DNA of 64,000 bases from Marinomonas profundimaris (GTDB lineage: Bacteria; Pseudomonadota; Gammaproteobacteria; Pseudomonadales; Marinomonadaceae), in NCBI RefSeq assembly GCF_000508165.1, contig NZ_AYOZ01000012.1, forward strand, positions 186,001 through 250,000, in the 5' to 3' direction. Positions 34,023-43,974 of this stretch are shown here, piece after piece (the stretch's first letter is position 1; each line of letters begins with the position of its first letter). The notes below the pieces were generated by a model. It had not been told where the DNA came from. It saw only the letters and a program-made list of their open reading frames with translations, and ran no database searches. The position numbers and the translations under genes were made by a program.

Positions 34023-34445
34023 TTATTTAATGGAGAAATTCACGTCAATGTTGCCACGAGTTGCGTTTGAATAGGGGCAAACCTTGTGAGCGGCTTTGAC
34101 CAGTTGCTCTACCACGCTGGCGTCTAGGCCAGGGATATTCACGTCCAAATCGGCGCTGATGGTAAAGCCTTCACCCTTTGTGTTTGGGCCAATGCCAATG
34201 GTCGCTGTCACATTCACGTCTGCTGGCAGTTTTACTTTCTGTTGTGACGCTACCAACTTCAATGCGCCGATAAAGCAGGCTGAATAACCAGCGGCAAAAA
34301 GCTGTTCTGGATTGGTGCCTTCACCACCCGCGCCGCCCAATTCTTTTGGCGTGCTTAGGGAAAGATCCAATTTGTTATCAGATGAAACGGAACGACCATC
34401 GCGGCCGCCAGTGGATGTTGCTGTTGCGCTGTAAATTGCTTGCAT
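34023..34445 (-). CDS. ohr: Organic hydroperoxide resistance protein Ohr
   Basis: Thiol peroxidase of 140 residues that detoxifies organic hydroperoxides. Both reactive cysteines are present: [11 protein letters not shown] near residue 56 and [12 protein letters not shown] near 122. Preceded by a perfect palindrome of 28 bp, the likely OhrR operator, with ohrR just upstream on the same strand. Confidence 0.93.
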   Translation of the reverse strand: MQAIYSATATSTGGRDGRSVSSDNKLDLSLSTPKELGGAGGEGTNPEQLFAAGYSACFIGALKLVASQQKVKLPADVNVTATIGIGPNTKGEGFTISADLDVNIPGLDASVVEQLVKAAHKVCPYSNATRGNIDVNFSIK

Positions 34446-34488
34446 GATTGATTCCTTAATTTTGTGATGAATGATTGAGAGAAATACA

Positions 34489-34516
34489 CCATATAGTTAT
34501 CGCGATAACTATATGG
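34489..34516. promoter_or_regulatory. OhrR operator
   Basis: Perfect 28 bp palindrome centred between 34502 and 34503; the left half is CCATATAGTTATCG. A second palindrome, TTATTGCAATAA, is at 34557-34568, near the ohrR stop. Confidence 0.7.
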
Positions 34517-34585
34517 TTAAATAAAAGCTCAGTTGTCCTGAGCTGTTGGATTTATATTATTGCAATAACCATTATCGCGCAAGCA

Positions 34586-35020
34586 TTATTTAATGAGTTT
34601 TGTTCTTAATTTCACCAGTTGCTCACGCAAGGCCACCACTTCTTCCAAATCAATCCCGCAGGCTTCGGCAACGCAGCGGTTTACATTCAAGCCTTGTTCT
34701 CGCAGTTGTCGACCTTTTTCGGTCAAGGCAATGCTCAGGCTGCGGTCGTCTTCGACACCACGTAAGCGCTGTACCAAACCATCGACTTCCATACGTTTAA
34801 TCACAGGCGTGAGCGCCCCAGATTTCTGCCCAAGCGCATCGCCAATGTGCTTCAAACTCACGCCGTCTTGTTCCCATAAAATCAACATAACCGTGTATTG
34901 CGGATACGTGAGTCCGATCTCGGAAAGCGGTTCTTTGTAAAATTGCGTCATGGCCAACGACGTCGAATACAAGGCAAAACACAGTTGGTTGTCGAGCAAT
35001 AAAGGGTTATTTGATTTCAT
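34586..35020 (-). CDS. ohrR: MarR-family peroxide sensor OhrR
   Basis: Repressor of 144 residues with the MarR winged helix (SLKHIGDALGQKSGALTPVI; RLRGVEDDRSLSIALTEKG wing). The sensing Cys is in NQLCFALYSTS near residue 14, as in OhrR. Oxidation of that Cys by organic peroxides releases it from DNA. Located upstream of ohr on the same strand. Confidence 0.88.
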   Translation of the reverse strand: MKSNNPLLLDNQLCFALYSTSLAMTQFYKEPLSEIGLTYPQYTVMLILWEQDGVSLKHIGDALGQKSGALTPVIKRMEVDGLVQRLRGVEDDRSLSIALTEKGRQLREQGLNVNRCVAEACGIDLEEVVALREQLVKLRTKLIK

Positions 35021-35183
35021 GGACTCTCATCTCTTGGCGCAAACCGTTATGGCGATAATGGTTCAGTATTTTACACACTTACCGTCCTTACGACATCAAA
35101 AGAGCGGTCTTGATTTAACACCTCTGCTACTATTGAGTTCGACACAAAACGGCTTTATTGATAATTGGAATATAGGGTTTACC

Positions 35184-36119
35184 ATGCAGCGTTCAAGCAC
35201 AACCACCGGCACCATTGAACTCGTAATTGCCATGATATTGTCCGGCACCATCGGTTATTTTGTTATCAGTTCAGGGCAGGCATTTTGGAATGTGGTGTTT
35301 TTTCGCTGCGTCATTGGCGCTGTCATTTTAGGCGGGTACGCGTATTATTCTGGGCTCATTCGTCGTGAGTTTTTCCAACGCAGCGTCTTGTTAATGATCA
35401 TTTTAGGCGGCGTAACATTGGTCGGGAATTGGGTATTTCTTTTTGCCTCGTTCAACTACATTCCGTTTTCCATCGCCACCGTGGCGTATCACATGCAGCC
35501 GCTGTTTTTGGTACTGACAGGCGCATTGTTAACTCGCGAAAAATTGTCTGGTTCCTTATTGTTCTGGTTGGCGTTGGCGTTTGCTGGGCTGTTCTTAATT
35601 GTCGAATTGGACGTGAATGAAATCGCCGCGCTTTTCTCGGACGATGAAAATCACGCCTCAGAACCTTCCGCTCTGATCGGCTTGTTACTCGCCTTGGGCG
35701 CGGCCATGCTGTACACGGTAACCACGCTTGTCACGAAAAAAGTCAGTCAAGTGCCTTCCACTTTTGTGGCCTTGGTTCAGGTGATTGTCGGCATTTTCAT
35801 GCTCTTGCCCTTCGCGGATTTTGACAGCTTACCCAAACAAACCAGCCAATGGATCGACCTCTTGCTTCTTGGCGCCGTGCTCACCGGATTCATGTACATC
35901 ATCATGTACGACAGTTTTCAAAAATTGCCCACCAGCTTGATTGCCTTACTGTCGTTTATTTATCCGATCACCGCGTTGTTTGTCGACCATTTTGCCTTTT
36001 CGACGCACATCAGCCTAACCCAAATACTCGGCGTGATACTGATATTGCTCGCGGTCAGCGCGGTGAAATTTAACTGGTCCTTGTCACTCACCAAAAATGC
36101 CAATAGCAAGGCGAAATAG
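35184..36119 (+). CDS. DMT-superfamily (EamA) transporter
   Basis: Inner-membrane protein of 311 residues with ten membrane segments in two EamA repeats (first repeat motif FFRCVIGAVILGG; second ends SFIYPITALFVDHFAF). Family members export amino acids and metabolites. ATG 35184 is chosen because the frame upstream overlaps the ohrR 5' region and does not look like protein. Substrate unknown; divergent from ohrR. Confidence 0.83.
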   Translation: MQRSSTTTGTIELVIAMILSGTIGYFVISSGQAFWNVVFFRCVIGAVILGGYAYYSGLIRREFFQRSVLLMIILGGVTLVGNWVFLFASFNYIPFSIATVAYHMQPLFLVLTGALLTREKLSGSLLFWLALAFAGLFLIVELDVNEIAALFSDDENHASEPSALIGLLLALGAAMLYTVTTLVTKKVSQVPSTFVALVQVIVGIFMLLPFADFDSLPKQTSQWIDLLLLGAVLTGFMYIIMYDSFQKLPTSLIALLSFIYPITALFVDHFAFSTHISLTQILGVILILLAVSAVKFNWSLSLTKNANSKAK

Positions 36120-36128
36120 GAGAGATTG

Positions 36129-36422
36129 ATGTCACAAGTTATCCTAAGCGGCCACATTGAAGTACCAATGGAAGATCTCTACGCGGTGCTCGCTGAGCTA
36201 CCCAATCACATCACGTTGACACAGCAAGAAGCGGGCTGCATCACTTTCACTGTGACCCGAGATTCAAACAATCCACAACGCTTCGATGTGTACGAAGAGT
36301 TTATCGACAAGACCGCATTTGAGAAGCATCAAGCCAGAGTGAAAGCGTCTCATTGGGGTAACGTGACGAAAAAGGTTGCACGGTTTTATACGGTGACAGG
36401 CGGCGAATCAGGCATTCATTAA
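36129..36422 (+). CDS. Antibiotic biosynthesis monooxygenase (ABM) domain protein
   Basis: Small ferredoxin-like protein of 97 residues. The ABM pattern TQQEAGCITFTVTRD and RFDVYEEFIDKTAFEKHQ is clear. Family members are small cofactor-free oxygenases or quinol-handling enzymes. ATG 36129 follows AGGAGAG, 9 bases after the DMT transporter stop, so the two may be co-transcribed. Confidence 0.82.
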   Translation: MSQVILSGHIEVPMEDLYAVLAELPNHITLTQQEAGCITFTVTRDSNNPQRFDVYEEFIDKTAFEKHQARVKASHWGNVTKKVARFYTVTGGESGIH

Positions 36423-36543
36423 AATCATGCGTTTGATCCATCAAGATTGCTAACACCTGCCATCAATTAATTTGGCTTTTTTCTCAGCGCATACTACGAG
36501 AAGATCATCAAGCGCGTTTATTCCATAAGATCACAAGGAGCTG

Positions 36544-37164
36544 ATGATGATTCTGCACGATTTTTTGCCTTCCGGTAACGGTTATAAAATCCGTTTGTTG
36601 TGTGCTTTTTTAGGTTTGAAAGTCACGTTAAAAGAATACGACATCACAAAAGGTGAAACACACACTGACGCTTTTTTGGCGATGAATCCAAGCGGTAAGA
36701 TTCCGGTTCTAGAGCTGGATAATGGACAATGTTTGAGCGAAAGCAACGCGGTGCTTTTGTATTTGGCAGAAGCGCATCAATCCCCGTTATTACCAACCGA
36801 CCTAATCCAAAAAGCCAAGGTGCATCAATGGTTATTTTGGGAGCAATACAGCCACGAACCCAACATTGCGTCGCCACGCTTTTGGCTGACACACAACGCC
36901 ATGAACGATCTGAAAAAACAAATGCTGCCAGATCGAATTCAGCAAGGTAACGCTGCGCTAAAACAAATGAATGACGCCTTGTGTTCACAGAATTTTTTAA
37001 CTGGGAACACTCTCACGCTGGCGGACATTTGTTTGTTCCCTTACACCCATGAGGCAGAAGAAGGCGGAGCATATGACTTATCAGATTACCCGCATATTCA
37101 ACGCTGGATCCGAACAATCGAAGCGTTAAATGGGTACATTTCTATTTCTCAAAAAAAATTTTAA
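36544..37164 (+). CDS. Glutathione S-transferase family protein
   Basis: Protein of 206 residues with an N-terminal thioredoxin-like domain (SGNGYKIRLLCAFLGLK; NPSGKIPVLELDNGQCLSES including the cis-Pro and Glu-Ser glutathione motif near 65) and a C-terminal helical domain. AAGGAG precedes ATG 36544. Substrate unknown. Confidence 0.88.
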   Translation: MMILHDFLPSGNGYKIRLLCAFLGLKVTLKEYDITKGETHTDAFLAMNPSGKIPVLELDNGQCLSESNAVLLYLAEAHQSPLLPTDLIQKAKVHQWLFWEQYSHEPNIASPRFWLTHNAMNDLKKQMLPDRIQQGNAALKQMNDALCSQNFLTGNTLTLADICLFPYTHEAEEGGAYDLSDYPHIQRWIRTIEALNGYISISQKKF

Positions 37165-37489
37165 TCCGTCAATAAAGCCTCTTTTTCATCACGTTTTTCC
37201 TCTGTATCTGGCGTGGTGGCGCTGCTCCGGTTGCCTATAACCGCAAGGCATCACATCGTTTTTTTGCTTCGCCTCACTCCATAAATTGACGCCGTTTATT
37301 CCCTGAAAAAAATTAACCACCCGGTCAATAAATCTTTACAAACCGCCTTGCGAATTCTGAAATCTGGTGCCATTTTTAATACAGCAGCTATTGTCTTATC
37401 CATTATTTTCTCGGTTAAAAGACTGATTTATAGCAAAGGAAAGCGTGTTATTTTGAAATGCAAAACGTCTTATAAATCAGGAACAGATT
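37165..37489 (+). other. Gene-free region before the chemoreceptor array
   Basis: No convincing gene, tRNA or terminator is seen in 325 bases. It ends in CAGGAACAGATT before the first receptor ATG and should hold that promoter, though no clear flagellar sigma28-type promoter was found. Confidence 0.4.
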
Positions 37490-39109
37490 ATGGGTATATT
37501 TCAAACAATAAGAGGACGCTACACTGTTGCCTTTGGCAGCTTAGCCGTTATATTTTTGGTCGTTGTGATTGCCGCAGAAGCGCTAGTGGGTTATCTCCAA
37601 AACAGCATAGGCAAATACGCTCACGGCACCTCCTTAGTACAAAACGCAGACAGAGACCTTTATCAGTCCCGCTTGGCCTTGGCCTCACTGGTCTTTGCAA
37701 AAGAAGTGTTATCAGACTCATCTCTTGAAAAAAACGTGTTATCCAATGCTCAACAAGCCCATGACAGAATGCAGGAGTTTCGTAGACTGACAACGGATAT
37801 ACCTGAAATCAAAGATTTTTTAGTTGATTTTGATGTCAACTTTGAGAGTTGGCACTCACGAAGCCTTGAAATAGTTGAAGAAGTCAAACAAGGTAATCAT
37901 AACGCCGCTATGGTTCGATTCATCGGCGCAAACCAAACGCATTTTATTAACTTACGAACCTTATACGATCATTCTGAAGAGCTCATTGCGCTCCATGCCG
38001 CACATGAAAAAGAAAGAATTGACCTTTATGCCAACGAATTCAAAATCATCGTCGCCATTCTGGCGGTCATTGTTCTCATTGCCAGTGTTTCTCTGGCGTG
38101 GTTTGCGCCGCGTAATATTTCAAACGCCATTAAACGTGTCACCCACGGCGTCCACCAAATTAGCGCTGGCGATGGTGATTTGACTCGCCGCATTAACAGC
38201 ACGAAAAAAGATGAAACCGGCGACTTAAGCCGCGAACTGGATGGTTTCGTGGGTCGACTTGGTGGCTTAATTGGCGAAGTTCGTAATGGCTGTGTGCACA
38301 TTCGACAAGAAATGCACGACTTAGGGGAATCCGCCACTGAATCGGCAACGTTAAGTGAGCGTCAGCATCAATCTCTCGACTTTATTGTTACCGCGGTGGA
38401 AGAAATGGGCGGCGCAACCCGTGAAGTCGCGCAAAACGCGGCCAGTACAGTAGATGAAGTCGAATCGCTCAGTCATTCCGCAGACGAAGGCGTTGCTCAG
38501 CTCGAAAAAGCCATTCATCAACTGGATACGCTTGCGAAGCAGATCAACAATGCCGCGTCGGTGATCGCTCAGTTATCTGAACGCTCCGACAAAATTGCCT
38601 CCGTTTTGGACGTCATTCTTGGTATTTCAGAACAAACCAATTTATTGGCACTCAACGCGGCCATTGAAGCGGCCAGGGCAGGCGAACAAGGCCGAGGCTT
38701 TGCCGTGGTTGCCGATGAAGTGCGCGAGTTAGCCAGCAAAACTCAAGCGTCCACAGAAGACATTCAAAAAATGATCAACGACCTGCAATCTGGTGTGAGT
38801 AATGCGGTGACGGCCATCACGGAAAGCGTCAACATGGCCGGTTCCAGTGTCTCTTTGTCACAAAAAACCATGGAGTCCATTACGCTGGTAAAAGAGTCCG
38901 CGGGACGCATTTATGACTTTACCGCTCAAACAGCGAGCGCAACAGAGGAACAAAGTAAGGTAACCGATGAAATTAATGAGAATCTCTCTAGCTTGTCTTC
39001 AATGTCTAAAGAAGTATTAGAAATTTCTCGACGCATCAGTCATTCCGTTCAAGAAACACTGGTCAATTCGGATGAATTGGCCAATCAGGTAAAACGCTTC
39101 ACTGTATAA
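37490..39109 (+). CDS. Methyl-accepting chemotaxis protein, first tandem copy
   Basis: Chemoreceptor of 539 residues: membrane segment 1 at about 10-30, a helical periplasmic sensor (about 32-185, with [19 protein letters not shown]), membrane segment 2 at about 188-210, HAMP (about 211-265), then the MCP signalling domain with the tip [20 protein letters not shown] near residue 380. It ends NQVKRFTV and has no NWETF-type pentapeptide for CheR/CheB docking. Ligand unknown. Closely related to the copy at 39183. Confidence 0.92.
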   Translation: MGIFQTIRGRYTVAFGSLAVIFLVVVIAAEALVGYLQNSIGKYAHGTSLVQNADRDLYQSRLALASLVFAKEVLSDSSLEKNVLSNAQQAHDRMQEFRRLTTDIPEIKDFLVDFDVNFESWHSRSLEIVEEVKQGNHNAAMVRFIGANQTHFINLRTLYDHSEELIALHAAHEKERIDLYANEFKIIVAILAVIVLIASVSLAWFAPRNISNAIKRVTHGVHQISAGDGDLTRRINSTKKDETGDLSRELDGFVGRLGGLIGEVRNGCVHIRQEMHDLGESATESATLSERQHQSLDFIVTAVEEMGGATREVAQNAASTVDEVESLSHSADEGVAQLEKAIHQLDTLAKQINNAASVIAQLSERSDKIASVLDVILGISEQTNLLALNAAIEAARAGEQGRGFAVVADEVRELASKTQASTEDIQKMINDLQSGVSNAVTAITESVNMAGSSVSLSQKTMESITLVKESAGRIYDFTAQTASATEEQSKVTDEINENLSSLSSMSKEVLEISRRISHSVQETLVNSDELANQVKRFTV

Positions 39110-39182
39110 AAATAATCATGTAAGCGCATCTTGGTTAATGCATAAATATTAACGTTACATAATAGGATTTAGTGAGGTTTTT

Positions 39183-40802
39183 ATGAAAGTACTGCAGACC
39201 ATTCGAGGTCGATATACTTTGGCGTTTGGTGCTTTGACGTTGATTTTTTTGAGCGTAGTTATCTCGACGGAATCACTCGTGAGTTTTTTACAAAACAGCA
39301 TAGGGAAATATTCACAAGGAACCTCGCTTATACAAAATGCAGACAGAGATCTGTACCAATCACGCTTGGCGTTGGCGTCGTTGGTGTTTGAGCAAGAGGG
39401 AGGTATCAATGCAGAAATGGAAGCGGCGGTATTATCCAATGCGCAACAAGCGCTCGAGCGGATGCAGGCATTTCGTAAGCTGACCAATGACATTCCTGAA
39501 ATAAAAGAGTTTCTCACAGACTTTGATGTCAACTTTGAAAGCTGGCACCGTCGCAGTCTCGACGTACTCGACACCATAAAACAAGGCCATCACAATGCCG
39601 CGATGATCCGTTTTATTGGGGCGAATCAAACGGATTTTATTAATTTACGCGCCTTGTACGATCATTCCGAAGAACTGATCGAAAAATACGCAACGCTCGA
39701 AAAACACAGCATTGACAGCTACGCCGACACCTTCAAAAGTGTGGTGGCGGTGCTGGCTGTTGTGGTGCTCATTAGCAGCGTTGCATTGGCTTGGTTTGCG
39801 CCGCGAAACATCTCGAACGCCATCAAAAAAGTGACTTATGGCGTACGCCAAGTCAGTTCTGGCGACGGAGATTTAACCCGTAAAATCAACAGCACCAAAC
39901 AGGATGAAACGGGTGAGCTGAGCCGAGAATTAGACGGTTTGGTATCTCGGCTTGGTGGTTTGATTCGAGAAGTCCGCAATGGCTGCGAGCACATTCGACA
40001 AGAAATGCATGAACTCGGTGACGCAGCGACGCAATCGGAAGCCTTAAGCCAACGTCAGCATCAAGCGCTCGACTTTGTGGTCACCGCGGTCGAAGAAATG
40101 GGAGGCGCCACGCGCGATGTTGCCCAGAACGCCGCTCATACAGTAGAAGAAGTCAGCGCTCTTAACCACTCTGCCGACAATGGCGTCAAGCAGTTGGACA
40201 GTGCCATCATTCAACTGCAAAGTCTGGCAGAACAAATCGATAACGCCGCGCAGGTGATTGATAAGCTTTCGGATCGGTCTAACAACATCGCCTCTGTTCT
40301 CGACGTCATTCTTGGCATTTCTGAACAAACCAATCTGCTGGCGTTGAACGCGGCCATTGAAGCCGCAAGAGCGGGCGAACAAGGCCGAGGCTTTGCCGTG
40401 GTCGCCGACGAAGTTCGTGAATTGGCCAGTAAAACCCAAGCATCGACCGAAGACATTCAAGAAATGATATCGGGGCTTCAAGCTGGCGTAAACAATGCGG
40501 TGTCCGCCATTACTGAAAGCGTCAAAATGGCAAACAACAGTGTCTCACTTTCACAAGAAACCATGCAGTCTATCGAGGTCGTCAAAAAATCGGCTGGTCG
40601 CATTTATGACTTCACCGCTCAAACCGCCAGCGCAACGGAGCAACAAAGCAAAGTCACCGATGAAATCAACGAAAATCTGTCTAGCTTGTCAACGATGTCA
40701 AAAGAGGTTTTAGACATTTCAAGAAGCATCAGTCATTCGGTTCAAGAAACGCTGTCCAACTCAGACGAATTGGCCAATCAAGTAAAACGCTTCACTGTAT
40801 GA
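39183..40802 (+). CDS. Methyl-accepting chemotaxis protein, second tandem copy
   Basis: Chemoreceptor of exactly the same length (539 aa) and layout as the one 74 bases upstream, clearly a tandem duplicate. The sensor differs mainly around residues 60-75 ([20 protein letters not shown] versus [20 protein letters not shown]), so ligand range may differ, while the signalling tip and the C-terminus ([11 protein letters not shown]) are identical. GAGG lies before ATG 39183. Probably co-transcribed with its neighbours. Confidence 0.92.
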   Translation: MKVLQTIRGRYTLAFGALTLIFLSVVISTESLVSFLQNSIGKYSQGTSLIQNADRDLYQSRLALASLVFEQEGGINAEMEAAVLSNAQQALERMQAFRKLTNDIPEIKEFLTDFDVNFESWHRRSLDVLDTIKQGHHNAAMIRFIGANQTDFINLRALYDHSEELIEKYATLEKHSIDSYADTFKSVVAVLAVVVLISSVALAWFAPRNISNAIKKVTYGVRQVSSGDGDLTRKINSTKQDETGELSRELDGLVSRLGGLIREVRNGCEHIRQEMHELGDAATQSEALSQRQHQALDFVVTAVEEMGGATRDVAQNAAHTVEEVSALNHSADNGVKQLDSAIIQLQSLAEQIDNAAQVIDKLSDRSNNIASVLDVILGISEQTNLLALNAAIEAARAGEQGRGFAVVADEVRELASKTQASTEDIQEMISGLQAGVNNAVSAITESVKMANNSVSLSQETMQSIEVVKKSAGRIYDFTAQTASATEQQSKVTDEINENLSSLSTMSKEVLDISRSISHSVQETLSNSDELANQVKRFTV

Positions 40803-40842
40803 CGATTGACCACGAGTTTAATGACAAATTAGGGTGATTTTC

Positions 40843-41355
40843 ATGAAGGGAAGACACACTTACACGCTAAGGTTGAGCGCTTTAGTATTGCTTCTGCTGT
40901 GTGTCGTTGTTTCCATTGACCCCGCTGTGGATAGATTGCACCGCTACTTGAGCAAGCATACAACCGCAGCGACGCTTCTTCATAATGCAGACAGAGACTT
41001 GTATCAATCCCGTTTGGCGTTAGCGTCTCTGGTTTTCAGCCATGATGTTTTGATCAACCAAGCCGCGGAAGGTGAAATGCTGTCGAACGCCAAACAAGCG
41101 TATGACGGCATGATACAGTTTCAGGCTCTGACTCAGGATCGACCAGAAATCACCTCGACTTTAGAAAGCTTCGAGCACACGTTTAGTAACTGGAGCACGG
41201 AAAATCAAACCATAATCACCCTGCTAAAAACAGGACAGACGAGTCAAGCAGAGACCGTGTTTCTTGGCAGTAACGAGGTCAATTTCACCTCGTTACGCGG
41301 TCTCTATGATCATTCCGAAGCGCTCATCAGCGATGAGATTCCATCAAATAAATAA
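40843..41355 (+). CDS. Sensor-only chemoreceptor paralogue (truncated third copy)
   Basis: Protein of 170 residues matching only the N-terminal part of the two receptors upstream: a membrane segment (about 8-26) and the helical sensor with [20 protein letters not shown] and SLRGLYDHSEALI. It stops where the second membrane segment would begin; HAMP and signalling domains are absent, and no remnant follows. ATG 40843 follows AGGGTGATTTTC, so a ribosome site is kept. The frame is intact despite clear divergence, which argues for selection; a decaying gene fragment is the alternative. Confidence 0.78.
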   Translation: MKGRHTYTLRLSALVLLLLCVVVSIDPAVDRLHRYLSKHTTAATLLHNADRDLYQSRLALASLVFSHDVLINQAAEGEMLSNAKQAYDGMIQFQALTQDRPEITSTLESFEHTFSNWSTENQTIITLLKTGQTSQAETVFLGSNEVNFTSLRGLYDHSEALISDEIPSNK

Positions 41356-41366
41356 GCCATTTTTCA

Positions 41367-41831
41367 TCAACAGTAACGCTCATCCACACGGACATGTGTC
41401 AGAACGGAATTGGCAATAAAACACGCGTCATGGGATTCATGATGCAGCGCTTTTAACACTGCTGGACTGGGCCTTTCTCCTGCAAACGTTACACTCGGCC
41501 TCAATATCACTTCCGTCATCATGTTTTTGCCATTGGGACCCATCGCCAACGTACCAATGGCGTTGTCTGTGTACTGTTCGACGATGAGTTTTTTACGCGA
41601 AGCAAAGTCCAAGAAAAACAGCATGTGACAGCTAGAAAGAGACGCGACAAACGCCTCTTCCGGATCAACATTGTCCGCAACCGACATGGGCAAAGGAACA
41701 ATATGAGGCGATGACGACGCGGGGACAATGACGCCGCCGCTAAACCGCCATTCATGGGCTCGACTGTACTGTCGACCCAAGAAATCCTGCGACCCACGTT
41801 TCCACTCAATAACGGCGCTGTATTCGGACAT
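41367..41831 (-). CDS. OsmC-family protein
   Basis: Protein of 154 residues, OsmC/Ohr superfamily but not Ohr proper. Two cysteines of the family are present: ASLSSCHMLFFLDF near residue 68 and SHDACFIANSV near 137. Probably a thiol-dependent peroxidase. ATG 41831 is preceded by AAAGGAGAAAAAGAAC; the longer frame is not needed. Confidence 0.85.
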   Translation of the reverse strand: MSEYSAVIEWKRGSQDFLGRQYSRAHEWRFSGGVIVPASSSPHIVPLPMSVADNVDPEEAFVASLSSCHMLFFLDFASRKKLIVEQYTDNAIGTLAMGPNGKNMMTEVILRPSVTFAGERPSPAVLKALHHESHDACFIANSVLTHVRVDERYC

Positions 41832-42082
41832 GTTCTTTTTCTCCTTTCTGTTTAACGCGATGGCGAGCACGTAACAAAACGCAAGCCAGCACAATGACAT
41901 AACACGCTACGCCACTCACTTTATGCCACTAATAAGCGTTTCACTAATACAAACGTGAAAATTCCCCACCTGACAAACCTTGTTGTGACAAACCCGCTTC
42001 CGTATAGTCTGCGACATATTCATCACATACTTTCGAACTGTGTTTTCCAGCCTGTCGAAAAGTATGATTGTATTTCACCCTA

Positions 42083-42105
42083 TAAATGTTATATTATAAC
42101 AATTA
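42083..42105. promoter_or_regulatory. Zur box upstream of the FecBCD-type importer
   Basis: Core TGTTATATTATAACA is a perfect palindrome with a one-base centre. Against the gammaproteobacterial Zur consensus (GAAATGTTATA, N, TATAACATTTC) 19 of 22 positions match. It fits Zur better than the Fur box (TGATAAT-N-ATTATCA). It ends 25 bases before the ATPase start. Confidence 0.7.
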
Positions 42106-42129
42106 TAGACAAACGGAACGCGCTTCACC

Positions 42130-42981
42130 TTGGCCAAAAACGACCCCATTCCCTCCAAAAAGCAAGCACACGACAACGCGGCTTACTTTTCCCATTGCCA
42201 GCCTGCCAGTTTACAGTTGGAGAATGTGGCGTGGTCACCTTACCGTAATAAACCATTGCTCGAACCCGTCAACATCCACATCAAGGCGGGTGAATTTATT
42301 GCGGTTGTGGGGCCAAATGGCTCTGGAAAAACCAGCCTCTTGCGTTGCTTATATCGTGTGAATAAACCGTCATCCGGTACAATTTCGCTCGATGGCAAAG
42401 ACATTTGGTCGCTTTCGCCTCGTCAATGCGCTCAACGCATTGCCACAGTGCTGCAAGACACCGGAGCCGAATTCGGCTTGAGCGTCTTTGAGATGGCAGA
42501 AATCGGTCTCACACCAATGTCCACCAGTTGGAAGCGATCCAGCGATGACATTCAACGCATCGAAAACGCCTTAACACTGTTGGATGTGAATACTCTGTCA
42601 AATCGCACCTTCGATTCCCTTTCTGGCGGCGAACGCCAACGCGTCATGATTGCACGCGCGTTAGTACAGTGCCCTGACGTACTTATTTTGGATGAACCAA
42701 CCAACCACCTAGACATTCGTCATCAACTCGACGTGCTAGAACTGCTCGCCAGTTTGCCTTGCACCGTGATTGTTTCTTTGCACGATTTGTCCCTGGCGTC
42801 CGCCTACGCAGATCGAGTATTGGTAATGAAAGCCGGTAAAACACAGGATTTTGCGCCGCCCAATCAGGTGTTTAATCAGCAACAAATAAAGCATGTTTTT
42901 GACGTAGAAACCGTCATTGACGAGCACCCTATTACGCAACGCCCGCGTTTTTCTTTTTACCTTCATAAACAGCAGGATTAA
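42130..42981 (+). CDS. ABC transporter ATP-binding protein, FecE/BtuD type
   Basis: ATPase of 283 residues. Walker A VGPNGSGKTS near residue 60, signature LSGGERQRVMIARALVQ near 160, Walker B VLILDEPTNHLDIRHQ and H-loop SLHDLSLA are intact. No ATG is available before the ABC core; TTG 42130 is the likely start, with GGAACG about 12 bases upstream. First gene of a FecBCD-type unit that imports metal chelates or cobalamin-like compounds. A Zur-type box lies just upstream. Confidence 0.87.
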   Translation: MAKNDPIPSKKQAHDNAAYFSHCQPASLQLENVAWSPYRNKPLLEPVNIHIKAGEFIAVVGPNGSGKTSLLRCLYRVNKPSSGTISLDGKDIWSLSPRQCAQRIATVLQDTGAEFGLSVFEMAEIGLTPMSTSWKRSSDDIQRIENALTLLDVNTLSNRTFDSLSGGERQRVMIARALVQCPDVLILDEPTNHLDIRHQLDVLELLASLPCTVIVSLHDLSLASAYADRVLVMKAGKTQDFAPPNQVFNQQQIKHVFDVETVIDEHPITQRPRFSFYLHKQQD

Positions 42982-42984
42982 TTC

Positions 42985-43974
42985 ATGCCGAGTCACGTTC
43001 ACCAGCCCGTCAAACACGCCACATACCTGACCTTATTGTTAAGTGGTTTACTGGCGAACGCGCTTTATGCCAGCGACGACCGTCCGTATTACCCAATTCA
43101 GGTGCAAAGTTGCGATCGTGAAGTGACTTTTTCTCATGCGCCAAGCGCCGCGGTGTCGAACGATGTGAACTTAACAGAAATGATGTTGGCACTCGGATTA
43201 CAAGACAGCATGGTCGGATTTACTGGTGTGTCTGGTTGGAAAACATTGGACCCAACGCTGCGCAATGGTATCGGGGAATTGCCAGAGCTGTCGCCCAAAT
43301 ACCCAAGCAAAGAAGTGTTATTAGGCGCCGACGCCGACTTTTATTTTGCTGGTTGGAATTACGGTATGCGCGTCGGTGGCGGCGTGACACCGGAATCGCT
43401 CGCCCCGCTTGGTGTCAAGGTGTACGAACTGACCGAAAGCTGCATCCACATTATGGATAAACCGAAAGTTTCCATGGATGACCTTTACAACGACCTGCTC
43501 AATCTTGGCCGCATTTTCAACGTCGAACCCCGTGCCGACGCACTGGTTCGTGGTTATAAAAAAGCGCTGGCCGATTTCCAATCTCAACTCGCGCCATTGA
43601 CAAAACCCACCAAGGTGTTTGTGTATGATTCCGGCGAAGAGCAACCTTTCACATCGGGCCGTTACGGCATGCCGACCGCACTGATTGAAGCCGCCGGCGG
43701 AAAAAACATTGTCGATGACGTACAAAAAAGCTGGACTCAAATCGGCTGGGAATCCGTCATCGACCGAGCGCCAGACGTCATTGTTATCGTTAACTACGGC
43801 GATGTAACTGCGCAACAAAAAATAGATTTTTTACGCAGTAATCCAGCGTTTAGCGATATTCCCGCAGTGAAGAACAACCAATTCACTGTCCTAGAATACG
43901 TGGAAGCCACACCAGGACCACGCAACATTGCGGCCATTAAGCAGTTAGCAAAGGCCTTTAGAAACGCGCCATGA
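42985..43974 (+). CDS. FecB/BtuF-type substrate-binding protein
   Basis: Periplasmic binding protein of 329 residues with a signal peptide (hydrophobic TYLTLLLSGLLANALYAS). TroA/FecB fold: VNLTEMMLALGLQDSMVGFT near residue 55 and APDVIVIVNYGD near 260. The stretch ESLAPLGVKVYELTESC resembles proteins often labelled F420-0 transporter binding protein, a label that does not fit this organism. With the Zur-type box upstream, a zinc chelate is a plausible ligand. It follows the ATPase by 3 bases. Confidence 0.82.
   Translation: MPSHVHQPVKHATYLTLLLSGLLANALYASDDRPYYPIQVQSCDREVTFSHAPSAAVSNDVNLTEMMLALGLQDSMVGFTGVSGWKTLDPTLRNGIGELPELSPKYPSKEVLLGADADFYFAGWNYGMRVGGGVTPESLAPLGVKVYELTESCIHIMDKPKVSMDDLYNDLLNLGRIFNVEPRADALVRGYKKALADFQSQLAPLTKPTKVFVYDSGEEQPFTSGRYGMPTALIEAAGGKNIVDDVQKSWTQIGWESVIDRAPDVIVIVNYGDVTAQQKIDFLRSNPAFSDIPAVKNNQFTVLEYVEATPGPRNIAAIKQLAKAFRNAP

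Noticed and set aside
34950-35183. N-terminal extension of the DMT transporter
   Set aside because: It overlaps the ohrR coding start and promoter on the other strand, has no membrane or family pattern, and a better start with AGGG upstream exists at 35184.
37377-37489. Sigma28 flagellar promoter before the chemoreceptors
   Set aside because: A TAAA is present, but no GCCGATAA-like -10 at the proper distance.
37348-37728. 126-codon frame starting ahead of the first chemoreceptor gene
   Set aside because: Mostly overlaps the receptor gene in another frame and matches nothing known; starts without a ribosome site.
42083-42105. Fur box reading of the palindrome before the FecE-type gene
   Set aside because: TGTTATA-T-TATAACA differs from the Fur core TGATAAT-N-ATTATCA at several positions and fits the Zur consensus better.
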